A stretch of 64,000 nucleotides of DNA, taken from positions 930,001 to 994,000 of the forward strand of contig VSJF01000009.1 in assembly GCA_009739215.1 (NCBI GenBank). The letters are read 5' to 3'. This DNA comes from Floccularia luteovirens (lineage: Eukaryota > Basidiomycota > Agaricomycetes > Agaricales > Squamanitaceae). Below the pieces are notes generated by a model. The model did not search any database and had not been told where the DNA came from. It worked only from the letters and a program-made list of their open reading frames with translations. This document shows positions 47,042-59,530 of the stretch, piece by piece (the first letter of the stretch is position 1; the number at the start of each line of letters is the position of its first letter). The position numbers were made by a program, and so were the translations under genes.

Positions 47042-47353
47042 TTAGCTTGAACTGAATTTTTCCTGAACAAACAATCGCCCACTTCTGATCTGGGGTGACG
47101 AACACATGCCTGACATAACATAAGGCGCTGTGTTCAAACTCAAAAATCCATTTCTGTTCCTGTACAGAGTAAAAAACATATTGGTCGTCTCTCCAGATTG
47201 AATGCAGGTGATACGAATACGTATACCGCTGAACGACCTACCCGAGACGCAGGGATAGTCCATTTCTGTTATTTCGAGCTTCGTGTTACTGTTTCTGGCA
47301 GACTGTAATAACACTCCGAGGGTTCTGAAATACCCCCACTTAGTAATCGACAA
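47042..47353 (-). CDS. doubtful minus-strand frame, unrecognised
   Basis: A 103-codon frame whose body contains YPCVSGRSFSGIRIRITCIQ and FFTLYRNRNGFLSLNTAPY. The 5' part reads through possible acceptor sites (TATTTCAG, TTACAG), so if real it would be a terminal exon. No upstream exon could be tied to it and no family is recognised. It may be a relic. Confidence 0.2.
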   Translation of the reverse strand: MSITKWGYFRTLGVLLQSARNSNTKLEITEMDYPCVSGRSFSGIRIRITCIQSGETTNMFFTLYRNRNGFLSLNTAPYVMSGMCSSPQIRSGRLFVQEKFSSS

Positions 47354-48264
47354 ACATAGACATTTTATACATTAGGATCTACAATTATCAGATGTAATTT
47401 ACAATCGAACCTATCTGACGGCGATCAAAATGATTTTCTGCATTCCCTGAGTTTTCAAGGGTGAATCGACTAGTCTGGCTATTATGGGCGGTATTGAATA
47501 TCTTTTGTGGCTGATAAGATCATAAGATACATCAGTAAAATATAAATTTTAGTGTGGCGTACTTACGGGTTTAGCTACCATAAATCATTGCATGAGGAAG
47601 AGGTTTCATGTTACCAAATCAAATTAGGGACAAGGCTGGAAGAACTTGCTCATAAAAGAACCCTTTCGGCAATTTTTTGTGGGCATACACTCGTGGATGT
47701 ATGCTGGATTGATATTCGGCCTTCCTAATTTGAGTACTAAATTGAACACACTTTTTTTGTGCCCAAAAGAGGGCACACAATTTACACCCCAAAGAAGGTC
47801 ATAACTAGGTCACTAGAATAACCCTTTTCCAGTACGAATACCATATGATCTGCAAAACTGTGTAACATGTCCTCGTAAAAAAAGAATGAGTGACATAGAT
47901 CTGGCATAGTACGTAAGCTGGTGTGTATACTTCGAATTTGAGTAAAGGTGATGTTAAAGAAGTACCTACATCTTCCGTGGTGCACGGTTATTCAGTAAGT
48001 AATCTCAGTGAGGTGTGGTCTTTTTACCTTCAATGCTCGCTGTAAAGACTTCCAGAGAAATGATTGAGATGTTTCGAGGTCTTCGATGCGTGAATCTGTT
48101 GCTAGGGCGGCGCAATTGGCATTGATGCAGATAGTCATGTTTTAGTTATACATTTGACAAAAGTAGATCTTCGAGGCTGGAGTAACTATTTTGCTAATCC
48201 TCGGCTTGTACTTTGTTTCCATTCAACATATCTCAGGGTCTAGATGTCAAGTCAAAGTACAATG

Positions 48265-48657
48265 TCACATTGTGCTGGCCACAAAGTAAATCTCGGTCTC
48301 GTTAACAACAAGGCGCGGCTTCGAAGCCACATAGATAAAAATTATATTGGTGTTACTCGATCCTCCCGCGAAACGGTGGGGGAAGTTTAGTCTAACGCGG
48401 TCGGATGGAGGAGAATAATTACGATAGAAGACATCCTTAGTATTTTTCGAGTAAAGTCCTCCAATGCATAAGCTTGGGTCGTTGAGCTCCTGTCGCTGAT
48501 TGGTGGAATAAGCAACCACGAGCTTGATCTGTTGCTTCGTAGTTGACACAAACAAGTAAGGGGGCCTCCACCCATGGATATTCTCTTGCGAATCATTGTA
48601 TGTATAGAACCACAAGCAGCCAATCACGACCAACCATTTCCAGAGTGCACGGCTCAT
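48265..48657 (-). CDS. possible small secreted protein, unrecognised
   Basis: A 130-codon frame starting MSRALWKWLVVIGCLWFYTY, which resembles a signal peptide or signal anchor. A polar body follows with N-glycosylation sequons (NYS, NET) and alternating hydrophobic segments (IKLVVAYST, NIIFIYVA, EIYFVA) that suggest beta strands. A TATATA word lies about 120 bp upstream of the ATG on the minus strand. I know no family for it. An overlapping frame at 48593-48889 on the same strand competes with the start, so the exon structure is uncertain. Confidence 0.35.
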   Translation of the reverse strand: MSRALWKWLVVIGCLWFYTYNDSQENIHGWRPPYLFVSTTKQQIKLVVAYSTNQRQELNDPSLCIGGLYSKNTKDVFYRNYSPPSDRVRLNFPHRFAGGSSNTNIIFIYVASKPRLVVNETEIYFVASTM

Positions 48658-50094
48658 AATGCAAACAGTGGACTAAGGATCGAGTAAGGAAATAGCATGG
48701 ATGACAGTTCGAAGCAAGTCTCTGATTGTTCAAGCTATCGTCGTAGAAGTACAGTGTCGAGACCAGTCCAACGTGAGATATATAAGAAGCATGAGAAGTA
48801 GATAGTGAAGTATTAGACAAAGTGACTGACGAATGGACCTGACCCTTAGTCGGATGCGTAAACTTCACGTCTATATCATCCAGCCTCATCCAGCGGACAA
48901 GAACTAATTGACCGAGTGACTACCTGACACACTTGAATGCCGAGATGAGTGGCGGCGTCGAATACACTGATTCACTGAACCTGTTTTTAGTCGGTACTAA
49001 GAGCTTAACAAGTCGAAATACACGCTCACCTGTAGTTTGATAGGTTATTTTGTCGTTTGAAATTTTTGGAAGGTGGTAAGCGGTGATGTGTAGATAGTTA
49101 ATGTGTGTCCTGCTGTTGATTCTTGAATGCAGTTGATATGCATGCATTTCTTAGTCAAAAGCTATCATAGACTTCAAGAATGTCATTCTGGAGTTTTGGC
49201 ACTGAAAAACTGGACACAGCACAGTGTTCCTTCGTGAACACGTCGACCTGCCAAATCAAATGAGTAAATGCGACAGCAGTGACGAAGTTATTTTGATCAT
49301 GAGTCCTCGTTTGTCGGCCGGTCGGGCTAAATAGGCATTTCGGTTGGCTTTAATACTCAACCTCAATAAAAACTCGTGCCAGGATACGGAACTTGGGACC
49401 ACTTAATTGTGAGCTTGCATGCAGGTTGTCACGATGAAGTGCTAGCGTATGAAGGTGCATAACGTTTACGTACAATAGTATACAATTGGGGTGTTTAAAA
49501 CACGTGACATACATTATGGAAAAGTCAAGACTCAGAATCTGATTCAGGAGATCCATATATGTGAAAAGATCTGGCGGATACAAAAAATAATAGGAGATTT
49601 GTAAATTTGAGATGTTTGAAATGGGATAGAAACTGACTCTTATATGTAAATTGTAGATGCGAGGAGATCATGGGATTAGTAGACAAGAGATTAACTCTTG
49701 GTATGTGCTTTCAAGTTTGATCGTACGCTACATAATTGACATTCGGTGCCACAGACTCCGACAGGGCGTATCAATATGGTAGGTGCATGTGTTGTTGAGT
49801 CCGTGTTGATAAGCGGACAGACGAGTCAGTTCTCACTCAAAATATAGAATCAGTTGCCAGCTATCATATATGCATGTGATGTGGTCAAGGAAAATCACCC
49901 TTTTCGGATTTTTGTTTTCGAAAAGCTTTTTAAGAGACTAGTGAAGCCACACAATGAACTAGAAATTGCTTCTGAGTATAGATGTCACGGGCAACAGTAT
50001 AAAGTAAAAGAACAAAGTTTACGTTCAGACATGCGTTTGATGAGCTGAGTAGGTGTGTGTGGCGTCGAGCTTCTTGTCCTCCGTGATTTGATTC

Positions 50095-50364
50095 TCAGAC
50101 CATCGCCTCATGTTTACGAAGTCTGTATACTGTGGTAAATTTGAGGCAGTAGCCACTGCGATAACAATCCATACACACGACAGCATAAGTCTTGAAAGTG
50201 AGAGTGAAGTTGATAGCTAAGGTGGTAATAACGCCATCACAAGCTGTCTTCTGGCCAAAGGTAAAGCTACACGCAATGTTAGTCATTACAGCAAAGATAA
50301 TGGTAATAAATGAGATGAATATGGTAATAGAAAACGCCTCATTACTCGGACCCACTTCAGACAT
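50095..50364 (-). CDS. possible small cysteine-containing secreted or membrane protein
   Basis: The frame from ATG at 50364 encodes 89 residues: MSEVGPSNEAF, a hydrophobic stretch SITIFISFITIIFAV, then a part with five cysteines including CSFTFGQKTACDG and CMDCYRSGYC. On the minus strand a TATATAA lies about 75 bp upstream of this ATG, a spacing similar to the TATA boxes of recognised genes in this window. No family recognised. The frame is short and could be chance. Confidence 0.35.
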   Translation of the reverse strand: MSEVGPSNEAFSITIFISFITIIFAVMTNIACSFTFGQKTACDGVITTLAINFTLTFKTYAVVCMDCYRSGYCLKFTTVYRLRKHEAMV

Positions 50365-50719
50365 CGTGGGCACTTGAGTATCAGTGTATCTGCATCAGTG
50401 AATCGGTGCATCAGCGGTGTGGAACGCGTGAAGGGAAAATTATATAGTCGCCGGAGACTTCGGTCCCTTTGAAATGGCACTAAGCTTTGGAAGGGCGTTG
50501 CGACGCGTGGACGAAGACAAGCATTCGCGGGTAAGAGCCCGCTGCCCGTGCTTGGCGCAATGAAATGAAGACGCAATGTCTCCAATGACGAGGGAAAGGA
50601 GTTTTTTTACCGGTTAAATCGATAGTTTACAAGGATAGGAGAAACGAACGCGACAATGTTCTGCAAGCCTAAAAGTGAGCCGCGGAGCTTGAATCGAACA
50701 AAGTCGGGGGAGGTCGATC

Positions 50720-50935
50720 GCCTAAAAGAGTAAGAGCGTGTCTGTAACCAGAGCATTGAGGTGATCGGGGGCGGTTTGGGGTGGTTCGGCAGAACGGATA
50801 CGTGGGCCGGGGGCACGGAGAGAGTGAGAGGGGAAAGAGATGGTGGAGTGGGTTGGATTGGGGCGGAAAGTTGAGAGGAGAGGAGATGAGCTGGGGGGGT
50901 AAGAGGAAATAAAGTGAAAGGGAACGTCTAAAAGT
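50720..50935. other. purine-rich tract upstream of the Zn2Cys6 gene
   Basis: The plus strand is dominated by G and A (for example GAGAGGAGAGGAGATGAG near 50872), immediately upstream of the regulator gene. Such tracts can form nucleosome-poor promoter DNA, but no function is shown. Confidence 0.45.
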
Positions 50936-51071
50936 AGGCAGATCACCCTAATTCACTGTCGCAATCTCGTCTGGTCAGCGTTCAGTCTGCTACTCACTGC
51001 TCGGCCCATTTCTCCTTTCTTCTCTTCTACTACTCCTACCACTTTCATATTCAGGTACACTTTATTCAAAA

Positions 51072-53915
51072 ATGTCCTTTGCAAACAGACTCTTTACAGA
51101 CACACACAACCCAGAAAAAGTCTCCTTTGCAGACAGGCTCCTCTTCTCAGATAGGATGGCCTATCCAGACAAAGCTCGGTCGTATATCGACAAACCCCCA
51201 CTTCTAGATGACCAGCCACCGCCGCAGCACGACATGCAGCTAAGGCAGTTTTCAGACCTGTACAACGTTCCATATCCAATGACCACAGCGGAAGGCAAGC
51301 TTGGTCTCTCAGACAGTCGCCAGAATCTCTTTCTGTCGCAAGATGTCTATTCCCAAAATGTGCTTTATCAGCCCAAAGACGTTTACTCAACGTCTCACGA
51401 AGTGTACCCTTCCCAAGGCCAGTACACAGCTCATGAGGAGGAATATCAGTCACAAATGCAACCATTCCACTCTACCTCTAGGCAGACTTCCACCTCAGAT
51501 TCTGCTAGAGGTGATGAGCCACGAATGTTAGATAACAACTTACCTCCTCGGCTACTTTACCCAGATTCAACCCAGCCAATGAGCTCCTCTCATGTCACGG
51601 CATTACATGGTCAACCACATGCAGAGACATCGCATAGTTGGCCGCTGCGTGAAACTCATCCGCATCCTTTCCCAAACATAAATCAATATCCTACCTCCGC
51701 CGCATTTCCTCCACCCCGGTTCTCCTCAGGCCCCAACCCCTCTCAGAATAACAACGCAGCAGCAGCAGCTGCTGCCGCCCGTTTGACTTTGGCAGGATCA
51801 CTTGATCCCACCACTGGCGTATTTTATCGCACTCCAGAACACCCTCGCCTACGTACAGCACAGGCTTGTGAAAAATGTCGAACGCGCAAAGCCAAGGTAT
51901 GTGTCGTGTTTTTGTTATGGATCAGAAAACTAACAGTCGAACTTTCGAAAAATCACCATTGCATACATATTATCCACTTGCACATCGGTTGAAACGAAAA
52001 ACGTACAGTGCAGCGGCGAACATCCATCTTGTAAACGATGCATCAACCGAGGTTTGGTCTGCGAATATGCCAAAGAAGGACGAGTGCGAGGGCCAAATAA
52101 ACCAAAGGCGAAACAATCCAATGCACTAAGCAATCAAGCGGCAGGATCCTCTTCACCTACGCAGAATGGTGGTGTGCAGCAGGCTAGCAAGCCACCTCCT
52201 GAAGCACACCCACGCAACGAACTAGAAAGGCGGCAGATATCGCGTGAAAGGGCGATGAGTGTTACCAGTGGCGTAGGGACGACTGAGCGTTATCAATCAC
52301 ATCATCGAGATCTTAGCGTGCCACACGAAACGCTTGGGCGCGAACCACCACCAGAGCCGCATGCATCAATGCATATGAGAGCACCCATGCCGATGCAATT
52401 GCCAATGAGCATTAGTCTTCCTATGATTTTGCATGAACAAGAAAAGCGATTTTTGGGTGCGCGCAATCGGATGCCAGTTCAAACAGGAGACGGGTCGCCT
52501 AACTCCATGGAGGGGTTTCAGACCCCACAATTGTTTGCCAGTCCTTCCAACATCGACTCTAGACGTAACTCATTATCGTTAGGAGCAAATCGTAGTGAAC
52601 GCTCTCGTCCCCCCGATCTTCAGCTTGATGCGTCATCAAATCACTATCGTCTAGAACACGACAGATTGTTAATGATTCCTACTATGGCACAACACAATCA
52701 ACAACAACTGACCTATGGACACGAAACACCATCACAATTCCAGCAGCAGCATCAAGTGGAACGGGAGGTCCTTCAAAATCAGCCAGCACTATCTAGATTA
52801 CCCCAACGTGCATTCGGGGGTCCAATAGGCGCATATATGCACCAAGACCAACCACAAACGGGTGGCGGGCTTGATGCCACAGAAGAAATATCTGTAGGCA
52901 AAGACATCCTAGGGGGACTCACAATGCAAGGTCAACACAGTGAAGGACTGTTTCCAATAGATGAACCAGCTCTTTCCATAGCCGACGCACAAATGCATGC
53001 TCATGACTCGCTTGCCCTGTCCAGGTGCGTTATTTCTTATTCTCAAGATAACACACTTTTTGACGATAGATCAAATATAGCTCGAAGGGGGAAGTAGGGA
53101 TGGCCCGCATAAGCTCGCCCGCAGTCATCGGGCTGATGAACTCAGCGTTCGACCACTCCCCCCAGTCTGGTATGCGGGGATTCAATCAGAGTGGATATGT
53201 TGCATCTCCAACACAAGGAATCTCTCCAAGCGCCGAACGTGGATCACCTCAAGGACGGATTGTAGGGTCTCCGCTGAGTGGAATACGTGGATCACCTCAA
53301 GATGGGATAAGACCAACATCCCAAAGTTTCCATTATTCGCCGTTACAAGCTGGATATCGTAGTACTCCTCGCACTACATTTAATTCACCGCAGACAGCAG
53401 TTAGCAGTTCGCCCCAGACCGGGATCTACGGCTCACCTAACAGCTCAGCACATACTCATGCATCCCCACCGACAAGCATAGATGGATCTCCTGTTTCTGC
53501 GACGGGAGCAGGGAGCTCGAATTCTTCGATCACATATCCAACACAGCAGAATGTTAAAAGTGACACGATCAGCGTGCACCCTCGATTTGTGGATGCCCAA
53601 GTTACTGAAGGATATCCAGCCTCAGTGGTTGGAAATACGCATGAATCTTGTAACCATCAATATCTAGGAAATTCCGACGGAAGTTATGCATCCGTAATTA
53701 ACGATGCCTGGTCAGGTGAACACCCCGTTCAGTTCGATGCCCGTAGGGATGTTGAAAACCATGAGATTCAGAGCAGGGGGAATCAAGTCGTCATTGTTGC
53801 TGGAGGGGGGGATGTCAAAGGGGGCCACACATATAGATCTGGAAACGGACATGCCAATGGGTTTGAGGATAATCAAAGCGATATACAGCCGGGAGATGGA
53901 AATACATACCGTTGA
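51072..53915 (+). CDS. Zn2Cys6 (fungal Gal4-type) transcription factor
   Basis: Three exons: 51072-51896, 52009-53024, 53081-53915 (2676 nt, 891 residues). The zinc cluster is central, at residues 266-293, with perfect spacing Cx2Cx6Cx6Cx2Cx6C (ACEKCRTRKAK | CSGEHPSCKRCINRGLVCEY). An intron falls exactly before the third cysteine. The N-terminal 260 residues are Gln/Pro/Ser/Tyr-rich with near-repeats FANRLF / FADRLLFSDRM. A run of eight alanines precedes the cluster. After it come a basic GRVRGPNKPKAK linker and a long disordered Gln/Met/Pro-rich region. The third exon has many SP dipeptides in GSP/SPQ repeats. No fungal_trans (middle homology) domain is recognised. It is a nuclear DNA-binding regulator; target genes are unknown. 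Confidence 0.9.
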
Positions 53916-56900
53916 AATTTTGGAAATGAGGGACGGTTTTCGATGCCTTCAGTAGAGGAGGATGGACACGCGGATAGAGGCTTCATTCTGGACAATTCCG
54001 GTAGAGGGAATGTTTCACAGGGTATTCATCAAGAGTTGTAGCTGGTTTTGGTAAGGCATTAAACATTTAGCCATTTATCTGTTCTCCCTCACATATTTTT
54101 TATATTCCTTGACATTACGGTTGGGGTTTTTCGTTAATGTTGTCTTGTTATACCATCTGGGCAGTTGGTGTATTCATACATTTCCATCTTTATTTTACCA
54201 AAGCTTCAGTTTCATTTGACATCGTAGGAATTTATATAGCCATTGAAATCCTTCTGGTCCTAGATCGTACAATCAACGATACGACTTGTATTTATGGAAG
54301 CGGCCTACCTTGTAGATTACAGTAAACTAGATTGATATATACACGTCCAAAAGTGGTACACTTTATTACCAAAATAAAAACGAAAATAGATGGCAATTCA
54401 GCTTTTCTGGCTCGTGCAAATTTGTAAAAGGGACTAACCTGTTCTTCTCTCCCTGACTTTGTGCCCCCAATTTGTTCGCTAATGATCTCATTTGATTGCT
54501 TCGGATGTATAAAACGTGGAATTCATGGACTGTACGTAAGTTGACATCCACAAGAACATGCATAACCCCCACCGATGCCGTCAATAACCTACCTACAAGT
54601 GTGATTACAATAAGCACCGGGTTTCTCGCAAATTCAAATAGACTCATTTTGAGAATTACCAGGAAGATGTAAAAGCGGTCCAAATCGATTTTTTTTCTTT
54701 TTGTGTGCATGAATTCAAATTCTTTACTATACGGTCTTGTAAAAGATTGCACCTTCCGACACAATATTGACCATGGAGTTTATGCACGAGGCAATCACGT
54801 TCCGGAGGGTAAAGCACCGCCAAACTGAGAATGTGAAAAGAATAAAATCAAATCGACCAAGTATGATTTCAAAGCACAGCTTGAGAAGAAATTTCAACTT
54901 TCGAACCAGGCCGGGTCAACCAGCCTTAGTAGCAAAATGATCATGTCTGGTTGTTGATCGTAGACATGGATTCCGCTGAGATCCACCCCCGGAGTTCCCG
55001 CAGATATGATCTTTACGATATGATTGGACTTTCTGTTAAGTATTCTTTCGTCCGTGGATGTGGTACGATTGCGATATATGCTGTCCTCATCTTTCGAACA
55101 TGTCATTTTTAATTCACCAGGATGATAGCGATATTTGTGAAATATTGGCCTCGGCACCGTTAACAGGACATGCGTTGGGAACAAAGATTTACGGTTATCT
55201 AAAAAAATGATACATGGTTAGAATTATTATATTCAGCTCACTCAGAATGGATATCTATACCACATTGGTACACGCATTCCTTTCTTCTGAAAATAGTAAA
55301 GGCACGCTCCTTTCTAGTGGGGCTGAAGTCAGGTCCCCGATCAGGGTTCGATGTGGATGTTATGTTAAGAGCGAGGTTACTTTGCTTGTTGTGCGCAATT
55401 TGGTGGATAGAGAAGGTTTACCCAAGATTGGGGGTCAGTTAGGTGGCAAAGGCTTTGAAAGAAACATTTCTCCAGTACGCTAGAATGCACCAAGGCTGTG
55501 GGTCTCGCGAAAAAAGAAATTGTTTTGAAACTTCTGAAGACACGATGGCGCATCCCAGTGGAAATAAAATTTCATAACTATTTTGCGTCTGGAGACGTGT
55601 TTGCGTAATAAAACGAGCGATAATATCGATCATCGGTCATAGGGGCTGAGTCGTTTGATAATCTCAGGAGCACGGTGTAAAGATCGGTCATGCATGTGCA
55701 TATTCTGAGCCTTCAAAAAGAGAATATCATTTGTATGGTCCATGTTGAAATACCCGAAGATCGAGCAGAAGGAATCGAATCATTATGCGATCGTAAGCTC
55801 TCCACTTTAGGGGAAAGGTCTTGAAAGGTTTTCGCTCCCATTGATTGTTTCTGTTAACAGCTGCATAACTTAGTGCAAGTCCGGGCCGAAGGTATCATCC
55901 CAACACGAACTTCGGGATTCTATTTGCGCCAGTTTTTGTAGGTAAGAATGGAAGTTTTGGCTTTTTCATTGTAGAGTGCGTATTCAAGCATGTCACAGAG
56001 GGGGAACTTCAGCAGCCTTGCGAAAAAAAAATCTTGCTTCTAGTGAGGCAACTTCTGAATCTTCAGTTCAGTTCTCGGACAGAGGCTAGGTGCCTCACCG
56101 TAGGGATCGCCATGACAGGTGTGCATTTTTGTTGCCTACTTGCTAGTGGAAGTTTACCACATGTGTTTCTAGCTATTGAGAGCTTCGCGGTGTTCATAGC
56201 TTAGTCATTCTTGAGATGAGAACGGAAATGCGCTGAAATCGCCTGTGAATTATGGGCTGCCAGTGAACCTTTACGGGTGAATTTGTTGACTGTTATGGGA
56301 GGCGTATGGGTGGAAGTTATGGAATAAATTAATAAGGTTTTGACACTGTGGGGTGTTGTTTTGCAAAAATAAAAGACAGAACTCATGATCAATTGTAACT
56401 ATAGGGTCTGTGGGAAAATATCAAGTGCGTTGATATACCGACGTCCGCGTCCCACTTGAATATGACAACCATCTCGGTACGGTCGCACCGCATAGTGTAT
56501 AAGCTGAAGAAGATTTGCAAACCCGGAGAACATAAGGTAATCTGTCAATTTCTCGTTTCACTGGAGTTAACATTAACCTCTCTTGCCAAGCTGGACACAG
56601 GTCATTAATCGCCGGACCTTTGCAATTGCAGGTTCGTTACCAGGCTATACTTAAGTATGATATACAGCACATATATTTATGTAAAGCACTAACTAGAACT
56701 GTTACCATCATTTTCTGTTTTGTATCCCAATGGAGCATCATCAATGGGGCATCATGAACAAGCACCACAGAAGATTTCTGTCATGGCACCCTGGCATTGT
56801 TGCATGAGGCCGTTCTCATCACAGTATAGCATGAAACGGGTCGGTATCAAACCTTCTCCATAGCCATCTCCCATTATTCTCCACCGAGTTCATGTTTTCG

Positions 56901-56945
56901 GTCTGCAAGTCCCGCTGCTCCAGCTCGGTAAGGCGCTATTAAACA
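53916..56945. other. 3-kb gene-poor region
   Basis: Holds the 3' flank of the regulator and the promoter of the GMC gene, with some minus-strand frames around 54.4-55.2 kb. No recognised gene. Confidence 0.45.
54894..55184 (-). CDS. possible terminal exon of an unrecognised gene or relic
   Basis: Open for 96 codons to a stop at 54894 (contains PIFHKYRYHPGELKM and SGIHVYDQQPDMIILLLRL). Immediately upstream on the minus strand is an intron-like segment with a GTGAGC donor, a TTCTAAC branch site and a TTTTTTTAG acceptor. The preceding exon would be very short or is lost, because an in-frame stop is close. It may be the decayed 3' end of a gene. Family unknown. Confidence 0.25.
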   Translation of the reverse strand: MFPTHVLLTVPRPIFHKYRYHPGELKMTCSKDEDSIYRNRTTSTDERILNRKSNHIVKIISAGTPGVDLSGIHVYDQQPDMIILLLRLVDPAWFES

Positions 56946-56953
56946 TATAAATA
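56946..56953 (+). promoter_or_regulatory. TATA box of the GMC oxidoreductase gene
   Basis: TATAAATA, 42 bp upstream of the ATG at 56988. Confidence 0.55.
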
Positions 56954-56987
56954 CAATAAACATTGACATTACATTCCTAGCTCCATC

Positions 56988-59530
56988 ATGAATTCAGTTG
57001 AGATGTATACAACTTCCTTCAAGCTACCCATCTTCAAATTACCCATATTCACACTTGTTATAATCAATGTCCTACTTTCTTATCCAGTGGCTGCATCTCC
57101 ATTCCTACAGAAACGCGCTTCTGGTGTCATAACAGACTCTACAACAGTTAACGGACAAACATACGACTATATCGTTGTGGGCGCAGGATTGACTGGTACA
57201 ACTGTTGCGGCTAGATTAGCTGAAAATTCTGGTGTAACAGTATTACTGGTTGAAGCTGGAGCAGATAATAGGAATGACCCGCGGGTGTATGACCTGTATG
57301 CGTACAGTCAAGCTTTTGGTTCTGAACTCGACTGGGCATGGACTGCAGAACAAGGAAAGGTCATTCATGGGTGAGCCTCTTTGTGATAATATCATAACAA
57401 ATTCTGAATTATATGTCAAATCAGCGGAAAAACTCTAGGTGGTAGCTGTATGTATCACTTCGCAGATAATCAAACAAGAAATTCACCACATTCTTAACTA
57501 GCTTCTATTAATGGTGGTCATTATACCCGTGGATTAAATGCACAGTATGACGCTTGGTCGACTCTTCTTGAGCCATCAGAAGCCAGTGTCGGTTGGAACT
57601 GGCAAGGAGTGTGGAATTACATGAAGAAGGTTCATCCCCCCTTTCGCGCTCTTTTTACTAGGGCTGATGTCATTTAATTCAGTCCGAGGCGTTCTCCGCC
57701 CCCAACAGTCAACAAGCTGCTAAAGGGGCGCAATCAATAGCTTCTTATCACGGAACTACAGGGCCGCTACAAGTCACTTATCCCGACCTCATGTATGGCG
57801 GCCCGCAGCAACCAGCTTTTGTGGACACAATTGTCAACTTGACAGGAATTAGCCACTTCAAAGACCTTAATGGGGGAACACCTAATTGCGTTTCCATTAC
57901 ACCATTCGTAAGTGTTACGTGCATCTTGTTGTGATGGCCCACAAAGATTAAACACATCATCATGCTGTGAATAGATGATGAACTGGCACGATAGTGACCA
58001 TCGTTCTTCATCAGTCCAGGCATACCTAACTCCGTTTGAAAGCCAAAGGACAAATTGGTTGACTCTGACTAAAACTTTGGTAACAAAATTGCATAATATC
58101 TGTTTGACTAATTTTAACATCGGTCAATATATTTTAATTAGGTCACCAAAATTAACTGGGTCAATTCAAGTGTGCCCTTGAAAGCTTCTGGTGTCCAGCT
58201 GGCTCCTTCTAATGGCGGTACTGCACGTTATACAGCAAATGCAAGGCGAGAGGTAATCCTTGCCGGGGGTGCCATCCAGGTTGGTTATACTCAATGTATT
58301 AGTGTATAGGCGACTCAAATTTAAACTAGACCCCAGCACTGCTTCAACTGTCGGGTATCGGAGATTCCAGTATTTTAGGGCCCCTTAATATCACTACGCG
58401 CATTGACTTGAAGACCGTTGGAAAAAATCTTCAGGAACAAGTGCGTCAGGCGTCCCAAACTTTGCTTGACAAGTTATTGATATTTGAACACAGACCATGA
58501 ATTCTCTGGGAGCCAATGGAAATGGCTTCAACACAGGTGGACGAGGGCCATCGGACGCCATTGCATATCCGAATATTTACCAAGTATTTGGTGATAATGC
58601 AAATGCTACAGTGAATCGTATCAGGTCGTCTATTTCCACTTGGGCAGCTTCTCAAGCTGGTTCCGCGCTTTCCTCTGACGCTTTGGAAGAAATCTTCCAG
58701 GTCCAGGCGGATTTGATTATCAATAGCAATGGTATGGACTCTCAAAAGATCACAATTATGGTTTACTCAAATTTGATAATCAGCTCCTGTTGTAGAACTT
58801 TTCTATGATACGGGCTATCCAGAGTGAGTTAAGTTGATGTTTGTGACATACACAAGCTGATATAGGGGGAAGTGATCTTGGAATTGACATGTGGCAGTTA
58901 CTGCCGTTCAGTAGAGGAACGGTTGAGATCAAGGTCACCTTCATTCTATAGCAAAATACCAACTATTGACGAGGTACTTTGTCACAGAGTGCCAACCCTT
59001 TCACTTATCCCCAAATAAACGTCAACTACTTTAGCGTAGACCTCGATTTAGATGTGCAAGTAGCCGGTGCGCGCTTAGCTAGGAAGATCCTTTCAAGCCC
59101 CCCGTTAAAGTAAGTACATCCCCGAAAAGCTTGAAGCTGTGTCATGTGTGTAATAACCCGTGCTCCAGTTCATTATCGACCGGGGAGACAATTCCGGGAA
59201 ACAAAGTTCCTGATAATGCAAACCGCGGTTCAGATCAAGACTGGAAGACATGGATCAAGAGCGGATTTTCTTCCGTTGCTCACCCTATAGGAACTACTGC
59301 TATGATGAAGCGAAGTCTTGGTGGTGCGTTCTCATATTCTCCAACGCCTGACCATTACTCAAATTATCATAGGTGTTGTTGATGCCCAATTGAAGGTGTA
59401 CGATACCGCCAATGTGCGTGTTGTAGACGCTTCCGTGCTTCCTTTGCAACTCAGTGCCCACCTATCTGCCACTCTCTATGGCGTCGCAGAGAAAGCTGCA
59501 GATCTGATAAAAGCAGCCCAGTCCCAATAA
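56988..59530 (+). CDS. secreted GMC oxidoreductase (AA3-type flavoprotein)
   Basis: Thirteen exons: 56988-57370, 57425-57447, 57502-57629, 57683-57907, 57975-58079, 58142-58279, 58330-58440, 58494-58731, 58784-58823, 58873-58933, 58988-59109, 59169-59323, 59373-59530 (1887 nt, 628 residues). An N-terminal hydrophobic signal (residues 13-37) is followed by a KR site. The FAD-binding motif VGAGLTG (residues 64-70) leads into LLVEAG. The GMC signature blocks are GGKTLGGSSSINGGHYTRG, AGGAIQTPALLQLSGIG and, near the end, SSVAHPIGTTAMM plus VVDASVLPLQLSAHLSATLYG with the paired catalytic histidines. It should oxidise an alcohol or sugar with FAD and pass electrons to O2 (giving H2O2) or quinones, as glucose oxidase and aryl-alcohol oxidase do. 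The substrate cannot be read from sequence. Exon 10's acceptor (GGGGGAAG) was chosen because it alone keeps the frame. Confidence 0.9.

Larger units (their letters stand above)
46444..51071. other. 4.6-kb gene-poor region
   Basis: Between the dioxygenase gene and the Zn2Cys6 regulator. It contains several minus-strand frames of 60-130 codons (listed separately where they look protein-like) and, next to the regulator, a purine-rich tract. No recognised gene. Confidence 0.45.

Noticed and set aside
55330..55360. GGTTCGATG word as a possible tRNA B box
   Set aside because: It lacks the flanking stem complementarity and the full GGTTCGANTCC consensus.
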